A stretch of 64,000 nt of DNA, from the NCBI RefSeq assembly GCF_015840715.1, contig NZ_CP060397.1:3182686-3246685 (forward strand), read 5' to 3'. Below, one piece after another: positions 1 through 10,025 of this stretch. This DNA is from Synechococcus sp. CBW1004. GTDB lineage: Bacteria; Cyanobacteriota; Cyanobacteriia; PCC-6307; Cyanobiaceae. The notes beneath the pieces are model-generated. The model was not told where the DNA came from, ran no database searches, and saw only the letters and a list, made by a program, of their open reading frames with translations. Numbering within the stretch: position 1 is the first letter of the stretch; the number at the start of each line of letters is the position of its first letter. Made by a program: the position numbers and the translations under genes.

Positions 1-3000
1 GAGGGTCTTGCCATCTACTACGTCGCCAACGACGCCAGTGGGCTGATCCTGCGCACGTGGTCGCCCACTCCCCTCACCTCCAGCAGCTGGTCGGACTCCC
101 AGACACTCGGTGCCACCAGCACTTTCAGCGGCTTCACCACCTCCAGCCCACTGGCGGTGACAAGTTTCAATGGAGACACCTATCTCGCCTACATGGGCGA
201 TGCATCAACGTCCAACACCACGGCGTACATCGCCACTGCATACAGCAATCCCAACTCCACGTCGGACTGGGAGACTGTTGTTACGCTTGATACAGGCAAC
301 ACCAAAGGCATCGGGCTCAGCAGCGACAGCGAGCAGCTGTTGCTCAACACCAGCGATATCGCTAACGATCAGCAAGAAACTTATTCCATTTCCCCCGGCG
401 GTAGCGCTGGTGATCAACGCATCCAGTCCAGCCGTTATAGCATAAGCAACACCGCCAACACAGCCACTCTTCTCGCTATTCCTGCAGCTGCCAACAACGC
501 AAACTTGCTGCTTGCGGTCAGCGATCCCAGCAATGGCAATAGCGTCGCCATCAGCAGTCAAGGCGGCTGGCTGCAGCAGCGGCAACTGCTGGAGCGACTC
601 GAGAGCACAGATGGAACCGTCAGCTTCTCGCCGATCAAAACCCAGGGCCGATTCAGCGCCACCCTGCTGAACGGGGCACCGGTCCTGGCAGTGACGAGCG
701 AAACGGTGGATGTCTATGCCAGCACTGGCAATACAACCTTTACGCTGGCTTCCTCATTCAATTACGAATCCAATGCCAGCGGCCAGGGTGTAGGTGCTAT
801 TACCACCACCGACACCGGTCTGGCACTGGCATACACATCCGACGGATCGGTCACGCTTCAACGGCTTGATTTTCTTCAGTCTGATGGCACACCTGTCGAT
901 GGCGTCTCGTTCAGTGCTGACGGCAGTCTTGATACCAGCAGCAGCGATCTGCTGTGGCAGGGCATCACCCTGACGGCCACCGAAGGAATCAGCACCGATC
1001 TGGCCACGACCCCCCTGAGTGTGAACGGCACCCTGCTGCTGGGCAGCACCAGTAACGCCAGCGGCAGTGCCAATCAGCTGCAGCTCACTGCCATCCCCGT
1101 CCTCAGCAATCCAGACAGCACCACCTGGTTGAACAGCACGGTGCAGCTCCCCGACGGCAGCGGCGGCTGGACGGTGCAACAGCAGAGCGGTGGGAGTTCC
1201 GGTCTTACGGCGGCTCAAACCGGATCAAGCCTCTCGCCTGTTGGTGATCTCAACAACGATGGCTATGCCGATCTGATCGTCACCGCCAGCAACGTGCTGC
1301 TCAATCCGGGTAGTGATCCGTCCGCCGCTGCGCAGGGCACAGGGCTACGGGTGATCAGCGGTGCGGCCACCAGCGCCCAACTGCTCAGCAACAACAACGC
1401 CACCGCCAACAGCCAGACCGTGCAGGTGGCGCCCGGGTTCGGCAGCAGCAGCAGCACACCTGTGGCCTCGCTAAGCGCCTCAGTCAATGACGCGCCCACG
1501 CTGGTTCTTCGTGCTACCGATCAGAGCAGCGGCCAGGGTTCTGAACTGCAATCCCAGCCCTCCAACACGGCGAGTTCCTGGGTTGCCTCAGCTGGCGAAC
1601 TGGCCTCTGCCCAGCAGTTGTTCAACCCAGCGACACCCCCGGCCGCAGGACCTCTGGGGCTTGGTCTGGGCTTCGGCGATCCAGCCTTGAACACCACAGG
1701 CAGCTTCGGCGATCTCAATGCGGATGGCTATCTCGATTTCCTCGTGGGTGACACCACGTTTGCTTTTGGTGTTACTGGCAGCGTTGGCTGGCATGTATGG
1801 AGTATCCGCGCCGCCGGGGACGTGAATGGCAACGGGACGGATGATGTGTTTCTCAGCCTGTCACCGGCAGAGGTCCCTCAGAGTAGCTCCGGCCAACCGC
1901 AGGATCTCCAGGCCGTGCTTGTGGATGGATCCCTGTTCGAGGTGGACAGGACCTCGAATAGCTTCAGTCTCAGTTTTCTGCGTGCGCCCCTGGAACCTGG
2001 CTCGATGCTGCAGGCCTGGATTCAGCCGGTGCAGTCCTTCCAAGCCCCGGCAATTGATACAACCTCTGAGACATCTCCCTTTAAACTAACCAATACCGCC
2101 ACTGATAGCTACGGATTCAACGGCGGCAACATTGCCACCACCGTCTCGGATGACGGGGTCGGCTATGTCATTTCCCAAGGTCCCCCTGGTGCCTACTTCG
2201 CCCAAGGCGAGATTCCACTGCAGATCCAGAGCATCAACGCGTTGACTTCGGAGGTGCTCAATCTGGGACAGATCACTGCCTCGACACTATTCGGTAGCGA
2301 CAGCGCTACGCCGCTTGTAATCTATTTCTCCACCAATGGAGCTATTTTCTTCCGAGGTCGCCTGTATCTGGCGATGCAGACGTACGCAACCACTGAGGAC
2401 TATGAGAATACACAGAATGGTCTTCTGGCCATTTCCTCGATTGCTATTGAGCATCTCACGGCAGAAGGGATCGCGGATTCGGCTAACTGGAGTACTTACA
2501 CGCTTCCTTCCGCCTACGCATCCACGTTTGCGCCGGCTTTGGTCAATGAGGGTGACCGTCTCGGGCTGTATTTCGTTGACACCACAACCAATTACCTGAG
2601 TGGTGTCTATGCCTACGAACCCGAGGAGGGTGCTGCTGATTGGGGGGCGGTGAACGCCGGCGTGTTTATGCCGGGTTCCATCGAAACCATCCAGACCAAT
2701 CAAGGGCCGGTTACGATGAATACGGGGGGAGATGAGTATGCTAATATTGCCGCAACGAGATTTCTCGGGCGGACGATTGTAGTCACAAATGATCCCAAGG
2801 GGCCGTACGACTGTATACTTTTGGAGCAACCTCTGGCCGGCAGTCCCTCCCGGTGGAATCACTACGAACAAGCGCTAACCTCCCCATATGGTGGGTTGTG
2901 GCTCCAAGCCAATGCGACTCAGTTATTTCTTGGCGCACCCGATGGCTACTCGGTCTGGGGTGAGGACCTCGATGAAGGTAGTCCTGTTGAAGAATATTCG

Positions 3001-5577
3001 TTTTCCGTAAATTTTCCTAGGGGGCAAATCGGCAGCCTGCTGTTGCCAGGCTCTGGTCTGAACATTTTCGATTTTTACTCCACCGGTAATGGCGGCGTTG
3101 CGGCCGATGGAGAAACGAGCTCCAATTTGGCCCCGTCCACCTGGTTGGCTACGTCTGGCACGCCGATCACTCCGTCGCTGGCTGGCTTTTCCATCGATGC
3201 CAACATCGATACCAACGGCGATGGTTTCATGGACATGTTGGTGTCCGATCCGTCGAATCCAGCTGCCGGTCTTGCTAATCAATATGTCCTGTTCGGCGGC
3301 GACTACAACCAGCTGGCCTCCCAGGTGGGTACACCCGCCAACGATGTGCTGATCGGCACTCCCCTGGCCGATGTGATCTACAGCATCCAGGGCTCCGATC
3401 AGGTGGCCAGCCGCGGGGGAGCCGATGTGATCTACGGCGGAGCTGGTGATGATCAGATCTCGATTACCGACAATGCATTCATCCGCATCGATGCCGGTTC
3501 CGGCTTTGATGCCCTGCTGTTGGAAGGTGAGGCAAATCAGCCCTACGACTTCCGCCTTGCTGTTGCCACCCCCCAGTATTTCGCTGGCACCAAGCTACGC
3601 GACATCGAGCTGATCAGCTCGATCGATTACGGCGCCAATCTGCTCTCGTTTGATGCGGCGGCGATCAACGCCATCAACCCCGATCGGGTGTTGTTCGTCA
3701 CCCCCGATGCCAGCGACAGCATCGCCCTCAGCAGTGAATTTGCGCGCAACGCCAACTTCGACACCAGTTACGGCGGCACGCTCTGGAGCGCCTATGCCGC
3801 TGCCCCGCAGAGCGCTACGCCCGCCAGCGCGAATCCAGCCCTGCTTTACGTGCGCACCCCCACCGGCCAAACCGCCGACTGGCTCAGCTCGCAGGTGAGC
3901 ACCACCGCTACCGCGCCGGCCCTGAGCGCGTCCGTTCAATCGGGCGAGCCCCTTGCCTCCCTTCCCACTCCCAGCTCCATCGCCGACACTCAGGAGTTCG
4001 GCAACGGCTTCACCCTGCTGGCCCTCCGCGAGGCCCCCGGCGCCGACACGGTTCGCTTCGCGATCGAGCGCAGCGACACCCGCAAGCGTCAGACGGTGCT
4101 CTATGCCTCGTCATCGCAGAACAGCAGCGCTGAGCCCGGTCGCCATTACCCCCCCGTGGCCGGCCTGCTGGCGTTTGAGATCGGAGAACTTCGCAAGGAC
4201 ATCACGATCCCGATTGATGCCGCCGCCTTTGCAGCGCTCCGCCGGGGCAGTGTGTCCTTGTCGGTGGAGGAGCTGCCGGATCTGGGACAGCAGGAACGGC
4301 ACCTGCTGTTCCGCCCCGCCGCCGCCCCCGATGGCGCTGTGCCGGTGCTGTCGGGCTTCGACTTCAGCGTGGATCCCTCCTCCAGGTCGGCGCAGCTGAG
4401 TTTCCGCGCTGATGTCAACAACGGCAGTGGCTCGCCCAACACGCTTCGTTTTCAGGTGGGCCAGCGCAGCACTGCCGATGCTGCTGCCCCGTTGGTTGAC
4501 AGCCTCAGCACCCTTGCCGTGCTGGATGCCGTCGTGTCAGACAGTTCGGTGCCGCCCGCCTACAACAGCGATCTGGCGGCCTATGCGCTGGACACCGACC
4601 AGCGCCACAACGCCCAGGTGCGCAGTCAGCTGAAGCTGGATCTGATGGTTCAGGGCAGCGACCCTGCGCTGTTCCTCTCCGGCCCGGCCCTGCGCTGGAG
4701 TTCGCCGGCCAGCAGCACCGGCGGCGGCAGCCTGAGCTTCGATCAGACCGTGAACCTCTCCGCCTGGCGTGCGGATCAGGGCACCGGTGCGGTGAGTTTC
4801 GCCCTGGTGAGCGGCGACCGGAGCGTCTCCCTGCTGGAGAACGCCATTGGTGGCAGTGCTGGCGCGATCACGCCCGATGCGGCGCTCGATCCGGGCAGCA
4901 GTGGCTGGCGCAGCACGGAGGGCAAAGCCGTGGGCAGTCAGGCGGCCTTGAGCAACCTCAATCTCACGGGCAGCACCTGGACCCCAACCGCCAGCCGGGA
5001 TGGTCAGCAGCTGGCCCTGCAGGATCTGCAGGTGGATGGCAACTGGATCAACGCCCGGTTCGAGGGCGGCGTCAGCCTGCAGCTCTTTCTCGACGCCATC
5101 ACCAGCGCACCCACCCCGACGCCCGTGCGGCCGCAGGTGGATATCCAGCGCCTGGCCGGCCAGGACAACGGGATCGGGTTCTATGCGGTCGATGCGATCA
5201 CCGGTGCCGTGGATGGGCTGAATCCCGGCGACAGCGGTTACCTTGAGGCGGCGCTGCGGCGCTCCGAGGCGGCTGACCTGCTGCTCGATGCCAGTGAGCT
5301 GCCGGCCTACGGGCAGGAGCGGACCTATCGCGAGCTGGCGCTGGACCCCAATCAGCAATACGGCGTGCTGCTGCTGGTGGATGGCAGCCGCGATCGGCTG
5401 TTCTCCTCCTTCGCGGCGGCGAATCCCGGCGGTGCGCCCCAGATGCTGAGCCTTGGTAGTGACAGCAACGGAATGGTGCTGGGGATCGAGGATCTCTCGG
5501 TGATCGGCGGCCGCAGCGATGGTGACTACAACGATCTGATCGTGAGGCTTGAGAGCGTCATTGTGGCGGTGTTGTGA
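1..5577 (+). CDS. Giant secreted FG-GAP/DUF4114 repeat protein, 5' end outside window
   Basis: The frame is open from base 1 to the stop at 5577, so at least 1858 residues of a larger protein are present. FG-GAP/VCBS-type calcium-binding motifs are visible, such as DLNNDGYADLIV near residue 417, DLNADGYLDFLVG near 571, DVNGNGTDDVF near 608 and DTNGDGFMDMLVSD near 1071. One short RTX-like stretch (NDVLIG, ADVIYGGAGDDQI) lies near 1111-1145. The last 145 residues, with GDYNDLIVRL at the end, look like a DUF4114 domain, which is common at the C-terminus of large cyanobacterial and proteobacterial secreted proteins. Composition is rich in Ser, Ala, Asp and Gly and poor in Cys, as expected for an extracellular protein. 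Export by a type I system is an inference; no ABC exporter is in the window. Substrate or adhesion role is unknown. The 2.0-3.1 kb part looks less GC-rich, suggesting a mosaic origin. Confidence 0.85.
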   Translation, partial: EGLAIYYVANDASGLILRTWSPTPLTSSSWSDSQTLGATSTFSGFTTSSPLAVTSFNGDTYLAYMGDASTSNTTAYIATAYSNPNSTSDWETVVTLDTGNTKGIGLSSDSEQLLLNTSDIANDQQETYSISPGGSAGDQRIQSSRYSISNTANTATLLAIPAAANNANLLLAVSDPSNGNSVAISSQGGWLQQRQLLERLESTDGTVSFSPIKTQGRFSATLLNGAPVLAVTSETVDVYASTGNTTFTLASSFNYESNASGQGVGAITTTDTGLALAYTSDGSVTLQRLDFLQSDGTPVDGVSFSADGSLDTSSSDLLWQGITLTATEGISTDLATTPLSVNGTLLLGSTSNASGSANQLQLTAIPVLSNPDSTTWLNSTVQLPDGSGGWTVQQQSGGSSGLTAAQTGSSLSPVGDLNNDGYADLIVTASNVLLNPGSDPSAAAQGTGLRVISGAATSAQLLSNNNATANSQTVQVAPGFGSSSSTPVASLSASVNDAPTLVLRATDQSSGQGSELQSQPSNTASSWVASAGELASAQQLFNPATPPAAGPLGLGLGFGDPALNTTGSFGDLNADGYLDFLVGDTTFAFGVTGSVGWHVWSIRAAGDVNGNGTDDVFLSLSPAEVPQSSSGQPQDLQAVLVDGSLFEVDRTSNSFSLSFLRAPLEPGSMLQAWIQPVQSFQAPAIDTTSETSPFKLTNTATDSYGFNGGNIATTVSDDGVGYVISQGPPGAYFAQGEIPLQIQSINALTSEVLNLGQITASTLFGSDSATPLVIYFSTNGAIFFRGRLYLAMQTYATTEDYENTQNGLLAISSIAIEHLTAEGIADSANWSTYTLPSAYASTFAPALVNEGDRLGLYFVDTTTNYLSGVYAYEPEEGAADWGAVNAGVFMPGSIETIQTNQGPVTMNTGGDEYANIAATRFLGRTIVVTNDPKGPYDCILLEQPLAGSPSRWNHYEQALTSPYGGLWLQANATQLFLGAPDGYSVWGEDLDEGSPVEEYSFSVNFPRGQIGSLLLPGSGLNIFDFYSTGNGGVAADGETSSNLAPSTWLATSGTPITPSLAGFSIDANIDTNGDGFMDMLVSDPSNPAAGLANQYVLFGGDYNQLASQVGTPANDVLIGTPLADVIYSIQGSDQVASRGGADVIYGGAGDDQISITDNAFIRIDAGSGFDALLLEGEANQPYDFRLAVATPQYFAGTKLRDIELISSIDYGANLLSFDAAAINAINPDRVLFVTPDASDSIALSSEFARNANFDTSYGGTLWSAYAAAPQSATPASANPALLYVRTPTGQTADWLSSQVSTTATAPALSASVQSGEPLASLPTPSSIADTQEFGNGFTLLALREAPGADTVRFAIERSDTRKRQTVLYASSSQNSSAEPGRHYPPVAGLLAFEIGELRKDITIPIDAAAFAALRRGSVSLSVEELPDLGQQERHLLFRPAAAPDGAVPVLSGFDFSVDPSSRSAQLSFRADVNNGSGSPNTLRFQVGQRSTADAAAPLVDSLSTLAVLDAVVSDSSVPPAYNSDLAAYALDTDQRHNAQVRSQLKLDLMVQGSDPALFLSGPALRWSSPASSTGGGSLSFDQTVNLSAWRADQGTGAVSFALVSGDRSVSLLENAIGGSAGAITPDAALDPGSSGWRSTEGKAVGSQAALSNLNLTGSTWTPTASRDGQQLALQDLQVDGNWINARFEGGVSLQLFLDAITSAPTPTPVRPQVDIQRLAGQDNGIGFYAVDAITGAVDGLNPGDSGYLEAALRRSEAADLLLDASELPAYGQERTYRELALDPNQQYGVLLLVDGSRDRLFSSFAAANPGGAPQMLSLGSDSNGMVLGIEDLSVIGGRSDGDYNDLIVRLESVIVAVL

Positions 5578-5614
5578 GGGGCTGACGCCTCATTGCGCTG
5601 GTCAGGCCCACCCC

Positions 5615-6817
5615 TCAGTAATCAACCCCGCGCTTGAGATCGACGCCGCGCTCGGCGTAGTGCTTGTGGCATACCATCTCAGAGTGGACCGAGGCCAGAT
5701 CGAAGTAGGCAGGCCTTGATTTGCAGCGGCCGGTGATGATCACCTCGGTCTCGGCGGGTTTGCGCAGCAGCGTCTGCACGATCGGCTCCACCGGCAGCAG
5801 CTCCAGATCGACGGTGGGATTGAGCTCATCGAGGATCACCGTCTTGTACAGGCCGCTGGCGATCGCGGCGCGGGCGATCTCCCAGGCCCGCTCGGCCTCC
5901 ACGTAGTCGATCGGCTGCTGCTGGCCCCGCCAGACGATCGCATCGCGGCCGGAGCGCAGGTGATCCACCAGGTGTGGATAGCTTTCGCGCAGGGCCGCGA
6001 TGGCGGCGTCCTCGGTGTAACCGTTGCCGCCCTTGAGCCACTGCAGGATCAGCACCCGGTGGCTCTTGTCCTGGCTGATGCCGCGACCGATCGCCTGCAG
6101 CGCCTTGCCCAGGGCGCTGGTGCTCTTGCCCTTGCCCTCACCGGTGTAGATCTCGATCCCGTCGAGGCCGCGGCTCAGGGGGATGGCTCCTTCCGCCTCC
6201 TCGAGGTCGCCAGGGAGCTGGCGGCGATGGGCGCGCATCTCCGAGTGCAGATCGGCCAGCTGAATCAGCTCGCGCGGCGCTCCGCGGCCGGTGCAGATGA
6301 TCTCCATCCCCGCCGGCTTGGTGGCCAGCACCCGCACCACCTCGTCCACGTCGAGCAGGCCCAGGTCCAGCACGGGGTTCAGCTCATCGAGCACCACCAC
6401 CGAGTAGAGGTTGCTGGCCAGCGCACCCTTGGCGATGTCCCAGCCCCGCTGCGCCTCCTGGCGGTCGAAGCGGGTCACCTCCTCGGCATTGAAGTAGTCG
6501 CCGCGGCCGGTGCGCACCTGGTCGATCAGGTGCGGGAAGCCCTGCTGCAGGGCCTCGATGGCGGCGTCTTCGTCGTAGGAGCGGCCCGGGCCCTTGAGAA
6601 AGCGCAGCAGCAGCACCCGTGTCTGCCGTCGCTCGCAGATGCCCAGCCCGATGGTGCGCAGCACCACACCCAGCGCCGCCTGGCTCTTGCCCTTGCCGTC
6701 GCCGTCATAGACGTGCAGCTGACCGTGGACGCGTTCGTCGCTGCCGGCGGCGGTGCGGATGCCGATCCCCCGTCCGGTGCCCCGCTGGGGTGTCTGGGTG
6801 CTGCTCGCGGGGGCCAT
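5615..6817 (-). CDS. Tandem cob(I)yrinic acid a,c-diamide adenosyltransferase (BtuR/CobO family)
   Basis: This 400-residue protein contains two copies of the BtuR/CobO/CobP P-loop domain. The first P-loop (YDGDGKGKSQAALG) is near residues 37-50 and the second (YTGEGKGKSTSALG) is near 222. Each half carries the family motif around VVLDELNPVLDLGL or VILDELNPTVDLEL, followed by EIICTGRGAP or EVIITGRCKS. Single-domain members transfer the adenosyl group of ATP to cob(I)alamin or cobyrinic acid diamide in cytoplasmic B12 synthesis or salvage, and are about 200 residues, so this is a fused duplication. Both P-loops look intact. It is divergent from larE with a 63-bp gap. Whether both halves are active, and whether the substrate is a corrinoid or pseudocobalamin precursor, cannot be told from sequence. 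Confidence 0.85.
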   Translation of the reverse strand: MAPASSTQTPQRGTGRGIGIRTAAGSDERVHGQLHVYDGDGKGKSQAALGVVLRTIGLGICERRQTRVLLLRFLKGPGRSYDEDAAIEALQQGFPHLIDQVRTGRGDYFNAEEVTRFDRQEAQRGWDIAKGALASNLYSVVVLDELNPVLDLGLLDVDEVVRVLATKPAGMEIICTGRGAPRELIQLADLHSEMRAHRRQLPGDLEEAEGAIPLSRGLDGIEIYTGEGKGKSTSALGKALQAIGRGISQDKSHRVLILQWLKGGNGYTEDAAIAALRESYPHLVDHLRSGRDAIVWRGQQQPIDYVEAERAWEIARAAIASGLYKTVILDELNPTVDLELLPVEPIVQTLLRKPAETEVIITGRCKSRPAYFDLASVHSEMVCHKHYAERGVDLKRGVDY

Positions 6818-6880
6818 GGACAGGACGCTCCGATCTGGATGCTACCCAGCACCGGCGATCCGTTTGCCAGGATCGCCGCC

Positions 6881-7798
6881 ATGTCCTTCTCCCTGCTGGA
6901 GACGCTCCCCGCCGATCTGGAGGTGGCCCTGGTGGCGCTGCGACAGCGGCTGGCGGGCTACGAGCGTGTGGTGGTCGCCTATTCCGGCGGCGTCGACAGC
7001 GCCCTGGTGGCGGCCCTCGCGGTGGAGGCCCTCGGCGCCAATGCCCTGGCGATCACCGGCGTGTCACCCGCGCTGGCTCCCCATCTGCTGCGGGAGGCGC
7101 GCGAGCAGGCCCGCTGGCTGGGCCTTGCCCATCGGGAGGTGCCCACCGCCGAACTGCAGGATCCCGCCTACAGCGCCAATCCGGCGGACCGCTGCTACGC
7201 CTGCAAGCGTGAGCTGCACAGCGTGGTGGCGCCGATCGCCGCCGCCGCCGGCGGGGCGGTGGTGCTCGATGGCGTCAACCGCGACGACCTCGGCGATCAC
7301 CGGCCCGGGATCCGTGCCGCCCGTGAGTTCGGTGTGCGCTCCCCCCTGGCTGAGCTGGGTGTGGACAAGGCAGGCGTGCGCCAGCTGTCGCGGGCCCTTG
7401 GACTCCCCTGGTGGGACAAGCCGGCCCAGCCCTGCCTGGCCTCCCGTTTTCCCTACGGCGAACCGATCCACGCCGACGGCCTGAGGCGTGTCGCCGCGGC
7501 GGAGGACTGGCTGCGCCAGCGGGGCTTCGCTGAGCTGCGGGTGCGCAGCCAGGGGGACAGCGCCCGCATTGAGCTGCCTGCCGATCAGCTGCCGCAGGCG
7601 CTGCAGGCACTGGCCGCCGGCCCCCTGCGGCTCCAGCTTTTGGAGGCGTTCCGGCAGCTCGGCTTCACGGCGGTGGGGCTCGACCTTGAGGGGCTGGTGA
7701 GCGGCAAGCTCAACCGATCCCTGCCAATGGCCGCCGCCCATGCCGCGCCTGGGCTGACCTGTGGGGGCGTTCCCGAGATCCCCCTCTCCCGGTCGTGA
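6881..7798 (+). CDS. larE: LarE-like ATP-dependent sacrificial sulfur transferase (PP-loop)
   Basis: The 305-residue product has the PP-loop SGGVDS at residues 35-40, the CYACK motif near 105-109, GVNRDDLGDHRPG, and the conserved PCLASRFPYG segment that holds the LarE cysteine. LarE proteins adenylate the pincer precursor made by LarB and insert sulfur, sacrificing their own cysteine in characterised members, to build the nickel-pincer cofactor of lactate racemase. The ATG at 6881 gives the family N-terminus; the same frame is open much further upstream, but that part overlaps the opposite-strand adenosyltransferase gene and is not LarE-like. No larA, larB or larC is in the window, and LarE homologues are widespread in cyanobacteria, so the exact acceptor is uncertain. 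Confidence 0.85.
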   Translation: MSFSLLETLPADLEVALVALRQRLAGYERVVVAYSGGVDSALVAALAVEALGANALAITGVSPALAPHLLREAREQARWLGLAHREVPTAELQDPAYSANPADRCYACKRELHSVVAPIAAAAGGAVVLDGVNRDDLGDHRPGIRAAREFGVRSPLAELGVDKAGVRQLSRALGLPWWDKPAQPCLASRFPYGEPIHADGLRRVAAAEDWLRQRGFAELRVRSQGDSARIELPADQLPQALQALAAGPLRLQLLEAFRQLGFTAVGLDLEGLVSGKLNRSLPMAAAHAAPGLTCGGVPEIPLSRS

Positions 7799-7843
7799 GG
7801 CAACCGTTCTCAGAGGGACGTCGCTGGCGCGGTGCTGTCCAAC

Positions 7844-7869
7844 AAAAAAGGAGACGGTGTTCCGTCTCC
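7844..7869 (-). terminator. Rho-independent terminator of speD
   Basis: On the minus strand an 8-bp stem GGAGACGG/CCGTCTCC with a 4-base loop is followed directly by six T residues. It lies about 50 bases past the speD stop codon, in the right orientation. Confidence 0.85.
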
Positions 7870-7916
7870 TCACAGGCTTGCCGACTCGGAGACCGGAAGG
7901 CGGCCAGCCGCAGCGC

Positions 7917-8414
7917 TCAGGCAGCCGCCAGCTCAGGTTCCCGGTCGCTCCCCTCGATGCAGGTGGGCGTTTCGCGGCGGAAGCTGGTGAGCTTGTGGCG
8001 TCCGGCGCCGAGTTCCTCCCAGAGCACCTGGCAGGCCTTCTCAGGCATGGTGTGATCGCCGCAGGTGAAAACATCCACAGCCGCATAGCCGGATTCCGGC
8101 CAGGTGTGAATCGAGATATGAGATTCGGCCAGCAGAGCCAGGCCCGTCACTCCCTGAGGTTGGAAGCGGTGGGTGATGAGGTTGAGCAGGGTGGCACCAG
8201 CACGTTTTGCAGCGGTGGTGATGGTGTCCCTGAGAAAGGCTTCGTCGTCGAGCCGCGAGGAGTCGCAGTCGTAGAGCTCGAGGATGCAATGTTTGCCTAC
8301 CGCGTCGGTGGTGGAGGCCGTCGGGGTCTGCTGGCTGGCGAAGGAGGAGGAAGACTGACTGTCGGCTGCGGTCCATCCGGGGTGCGGGTGGAGGCAGGGC
8401 AGGCTCTGGTTCAT
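7917..8414 (-). CDS. speD: S-adenosylmethionine decarboxylase proenzyme
   Basis: The 165-residue protein is the bacterial-type AdoMet decarboxylase that makes decarboxylated SAM for spermidine synthesis. The self-cleavage site is visible as [14 protein letters not shown]: cleavage between Glu97 and Ser98 would create the pyruvoyl group on Ser98. The surrounding [13 protein letters not shown] motif, with the active-site Cys, is also conserved. The N-terminal 38 residues are Ser/Thr-rich and longer than in most homologues, so translation could begin later; the core starts near [12 protein letters not shown] strong terminator follows the gene. It is separated from recF by about 70 bases on the same strand. 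Confidence 0.93.
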   Translation of the reverse strand: MNQSLPCLHPHPGWTAADSQSSSSFASQQTPTASTTDAVGKHCILELYDCDSSRLDDEAFLRDTITTAAKRAGATLLNLITHRFQPQGVTGLALLAESHISIHTWPESGYAAVDVFTCGDHTMPEKACQVLWEELGAGRHKLTSFRRETPTCIEGSDREPELAAA

Positions 8415-8488
8415 CAGGGGTCCTGACGAGAGGGCTCAACACCATAGGGCCTGGCAGCGCTGTGCACCCGGCTCTGCCCGGCTGTGGC

Positions 8489-9700
8489 TCATTCCACACA
8501 CACCCGACCCGCCTCCATGCGCACCACCTGGCCGGCGAGGCGCCAGTCCTCGCTGAACACCCCGAGATGGGTGGCGCTCACCAGGCACTGGTGTCCCGTG
8601 CCCACCGCCTCGAGCAGCAGCTGCTGACGGCGGGGGTCGAGCTCCGCCAGCACATCGTCGAGCAGCAGCAGCGGGGGCTGACCCACCACCTGGCTCACCA
8701 GGTCCAGCTCGGCCAGCTTGAGGGCCAGCACCAGGGTGCGCTGCTGCCCCGCCGAGCCATAGCGGCGCGCCGGCCGCTCGGCCAGAAGCAGCTCCACCTC
8801 ATCACGGTGCGGGCCCGCATGGCACTGCCCCAGGCGCCGCTCCTCGCCGCGCTGCTCCCGCAGCCTGCGCTCCAGCAGCGGCCGCCAGCGCTCCTCGTCG
8901 TCGTCCGGGCCCAGATCCCCCTCCAGGGCAGTGCCGCAGCGGTAGGCGAGGGTCAGCGGTTCGCCCTGGCCGCCGATCCGCTCCTGCCAGGCTGCCGCCA
9001 GCGGCTCCAGGCGCCGCAGGGCCCGCCAGCGGCGACGATGCAGGCGGGTGCCGAGCAAGGCCATCTGCACGTCGAAGGCATCCAGCAGGGCGTCCTGGCT
9101 GCCTTCCGCGAGGCCACGTCGCAGCAATTGGCTGCGCTGCCGCAGCAGTCGGCCGTAGTGGCGCAGCAGGTTGGCGTAGATGGGTTCGAGCTGCAGCACC
9201 ACCCGGTCCAGCCAGTGCCGACGCAGCGCCGGTTCGCCCCGCACCAGCTCGAGATCGAGGGCGCTGAAGCCGACGCAGCGCAGGCTGCCGGGCAGATCGA
9301 GCTGGCGCTCCAGCAGTCGGCCGTTGCGCAGGGCCTGGCGGCCGCCGCGGTGGCGCAGCTGCAGCTCGAGCGTGTCGCCTTCGGTGGTCGTGGCCCGCAG
9401 GCGGCTGCCGCTGTGGCCATGGGCGATCAGATCGCGATCCTGGCCGCAGCGATGGGAGCGCAGGCTGGTGAGCAGCTCGACGCTTTCGAGCAGGTTGGAT
9501 TTGCCCTGGCCGTTGGCCCCGATCACCAGCAGCCGTGGCGCCTGCAGTTCCAGTTCCAGCGCCGCGAGGTTGCGGAAGTGCTGGATCTCCAGGCGATGCA
9601 GCCGGATCGGTCTGGCGCGGTGAGCGGTTAAGGTAAGTCCTGCCTGCCGATCGCCGGTTGGCCCCTGCGCGTCGCCACCCAGTCCGAATGCCGTTCGCAT
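8489..9700 (-). CDS. recF: DNA replication and repair protein RecF
   Basis: The 403-residue SMC-like ATPase has Walker [13 protein letters not shown] after the [14 protein letters not shown] start region, the RecF-type [12 protein letters not shown] segment, the signature-like [17 protein letters not shown], and Walker [13 protein letters not shown]. RecF loads RecA at gaps in the RecFOR pathway. The start is uncertain. The only ATG in frame before the conserved core is at 9700, 21 bases from the tRNA-Arg gene on the opposite strand, and it leaves about 35 extra N-terminal residues compared with typical RecF. A longer upstream extension of the frame runs antisense through the tRNA and was rejected. 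Confidence 0.93.
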   Translation of the reverse strand: MRTAFGLGGDAQGPTGDRQAGLTLTAHRARPIRLHRLEIQHFRNLAALELELQAPRLLVIGANGQGKSNLLESVELLTSLRSHRCGQDRDLIAHGHSGSRLRATTTEGDTLELQLRHRGGRQALRNGRLLERQLDLPGSLRCVGFSALDLELVRGEPALRRHWLDRVVLQLEPIYANLLRHYGRLLRQRSQLLRRGLAEGSQDALLDAFDVQMALLGTRLHRRRWRALRRLEPLAAAWQERIGGQGEPLTLAYRCGTALEGDLGPDDDEERWRPLLERRLREQRGEERRLGQCHAGPHRDEVELLLAERPARRYGSAGQQRTLVLALKLAELDLVSQVVGQPPLLLLDDVLAELDPRRQQLLLEAVGTGHQCLVSATHLGVFSEDWRLAGQVVRMEAGRVCVE

Positions 9701-9720
9701 CGGCCGCGTGATCACGTTGT

Positions 9721-9794
9721 GGGCATGTAGCTCAGTTGGATAGAGCGTCAGATTCCGGTTCTGAATGTCGGGGGTTCGAGTCCCTCCATGCTCG
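9721..9794 (+). tRNA. tRNA-Arg (anticodon CCG)
   Basis: The 74-base sequence folds into a cloverleaf. The acceptor stem GGGCATG pairs with CATGCTC and is followed by discriminator G. The D stem is GCTC/GAGC, and the anticodon arm TCAGA/TCTGA has loop TTCCGGT, giving anticodon CCG. The T arm contains GGTTCGAGTCC. CCA is not encoded, as is usual in cyanobacteria. Confidence 0.95.
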
Positions 9795-10025
9795 TCGTCT
9801 GCCTCCCCAGTCCTGAGGGAGGCTTTTTCATGCTCTGCAGCGGGCCATCCCGGCCCCTGTCCGCTCCGGCGCACAGCCCGTCCCGCGTGCTGCGCCCAGC
9901 GGCTTCCGGCCGCGAGGCTGTGCATGCCCCTGACGCCACAGCAGCGGATTCGCCCTGAATCCGCGGACCGCTCCGTCCGTTGTGGCATCCCTCCGTGTCG
10001 GGGCCTGACGTCGGTGCGACAGGGC

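Noticed and set aside
5960-6880. Long plus-strand extension of the larE frame
   Set aside because: It is antisense to the tandem adenosyltransferase gene, and its translation is His/Gln/Ala-rich with no family features. The LarE sequence starts at 6881.
7860-7873. CTCCTCACA resembling the core of the small RNA Yfr1
   Set aside because: The match is partial and lies in the speD terminator stem; no surrounding Yfr1 structure is present.
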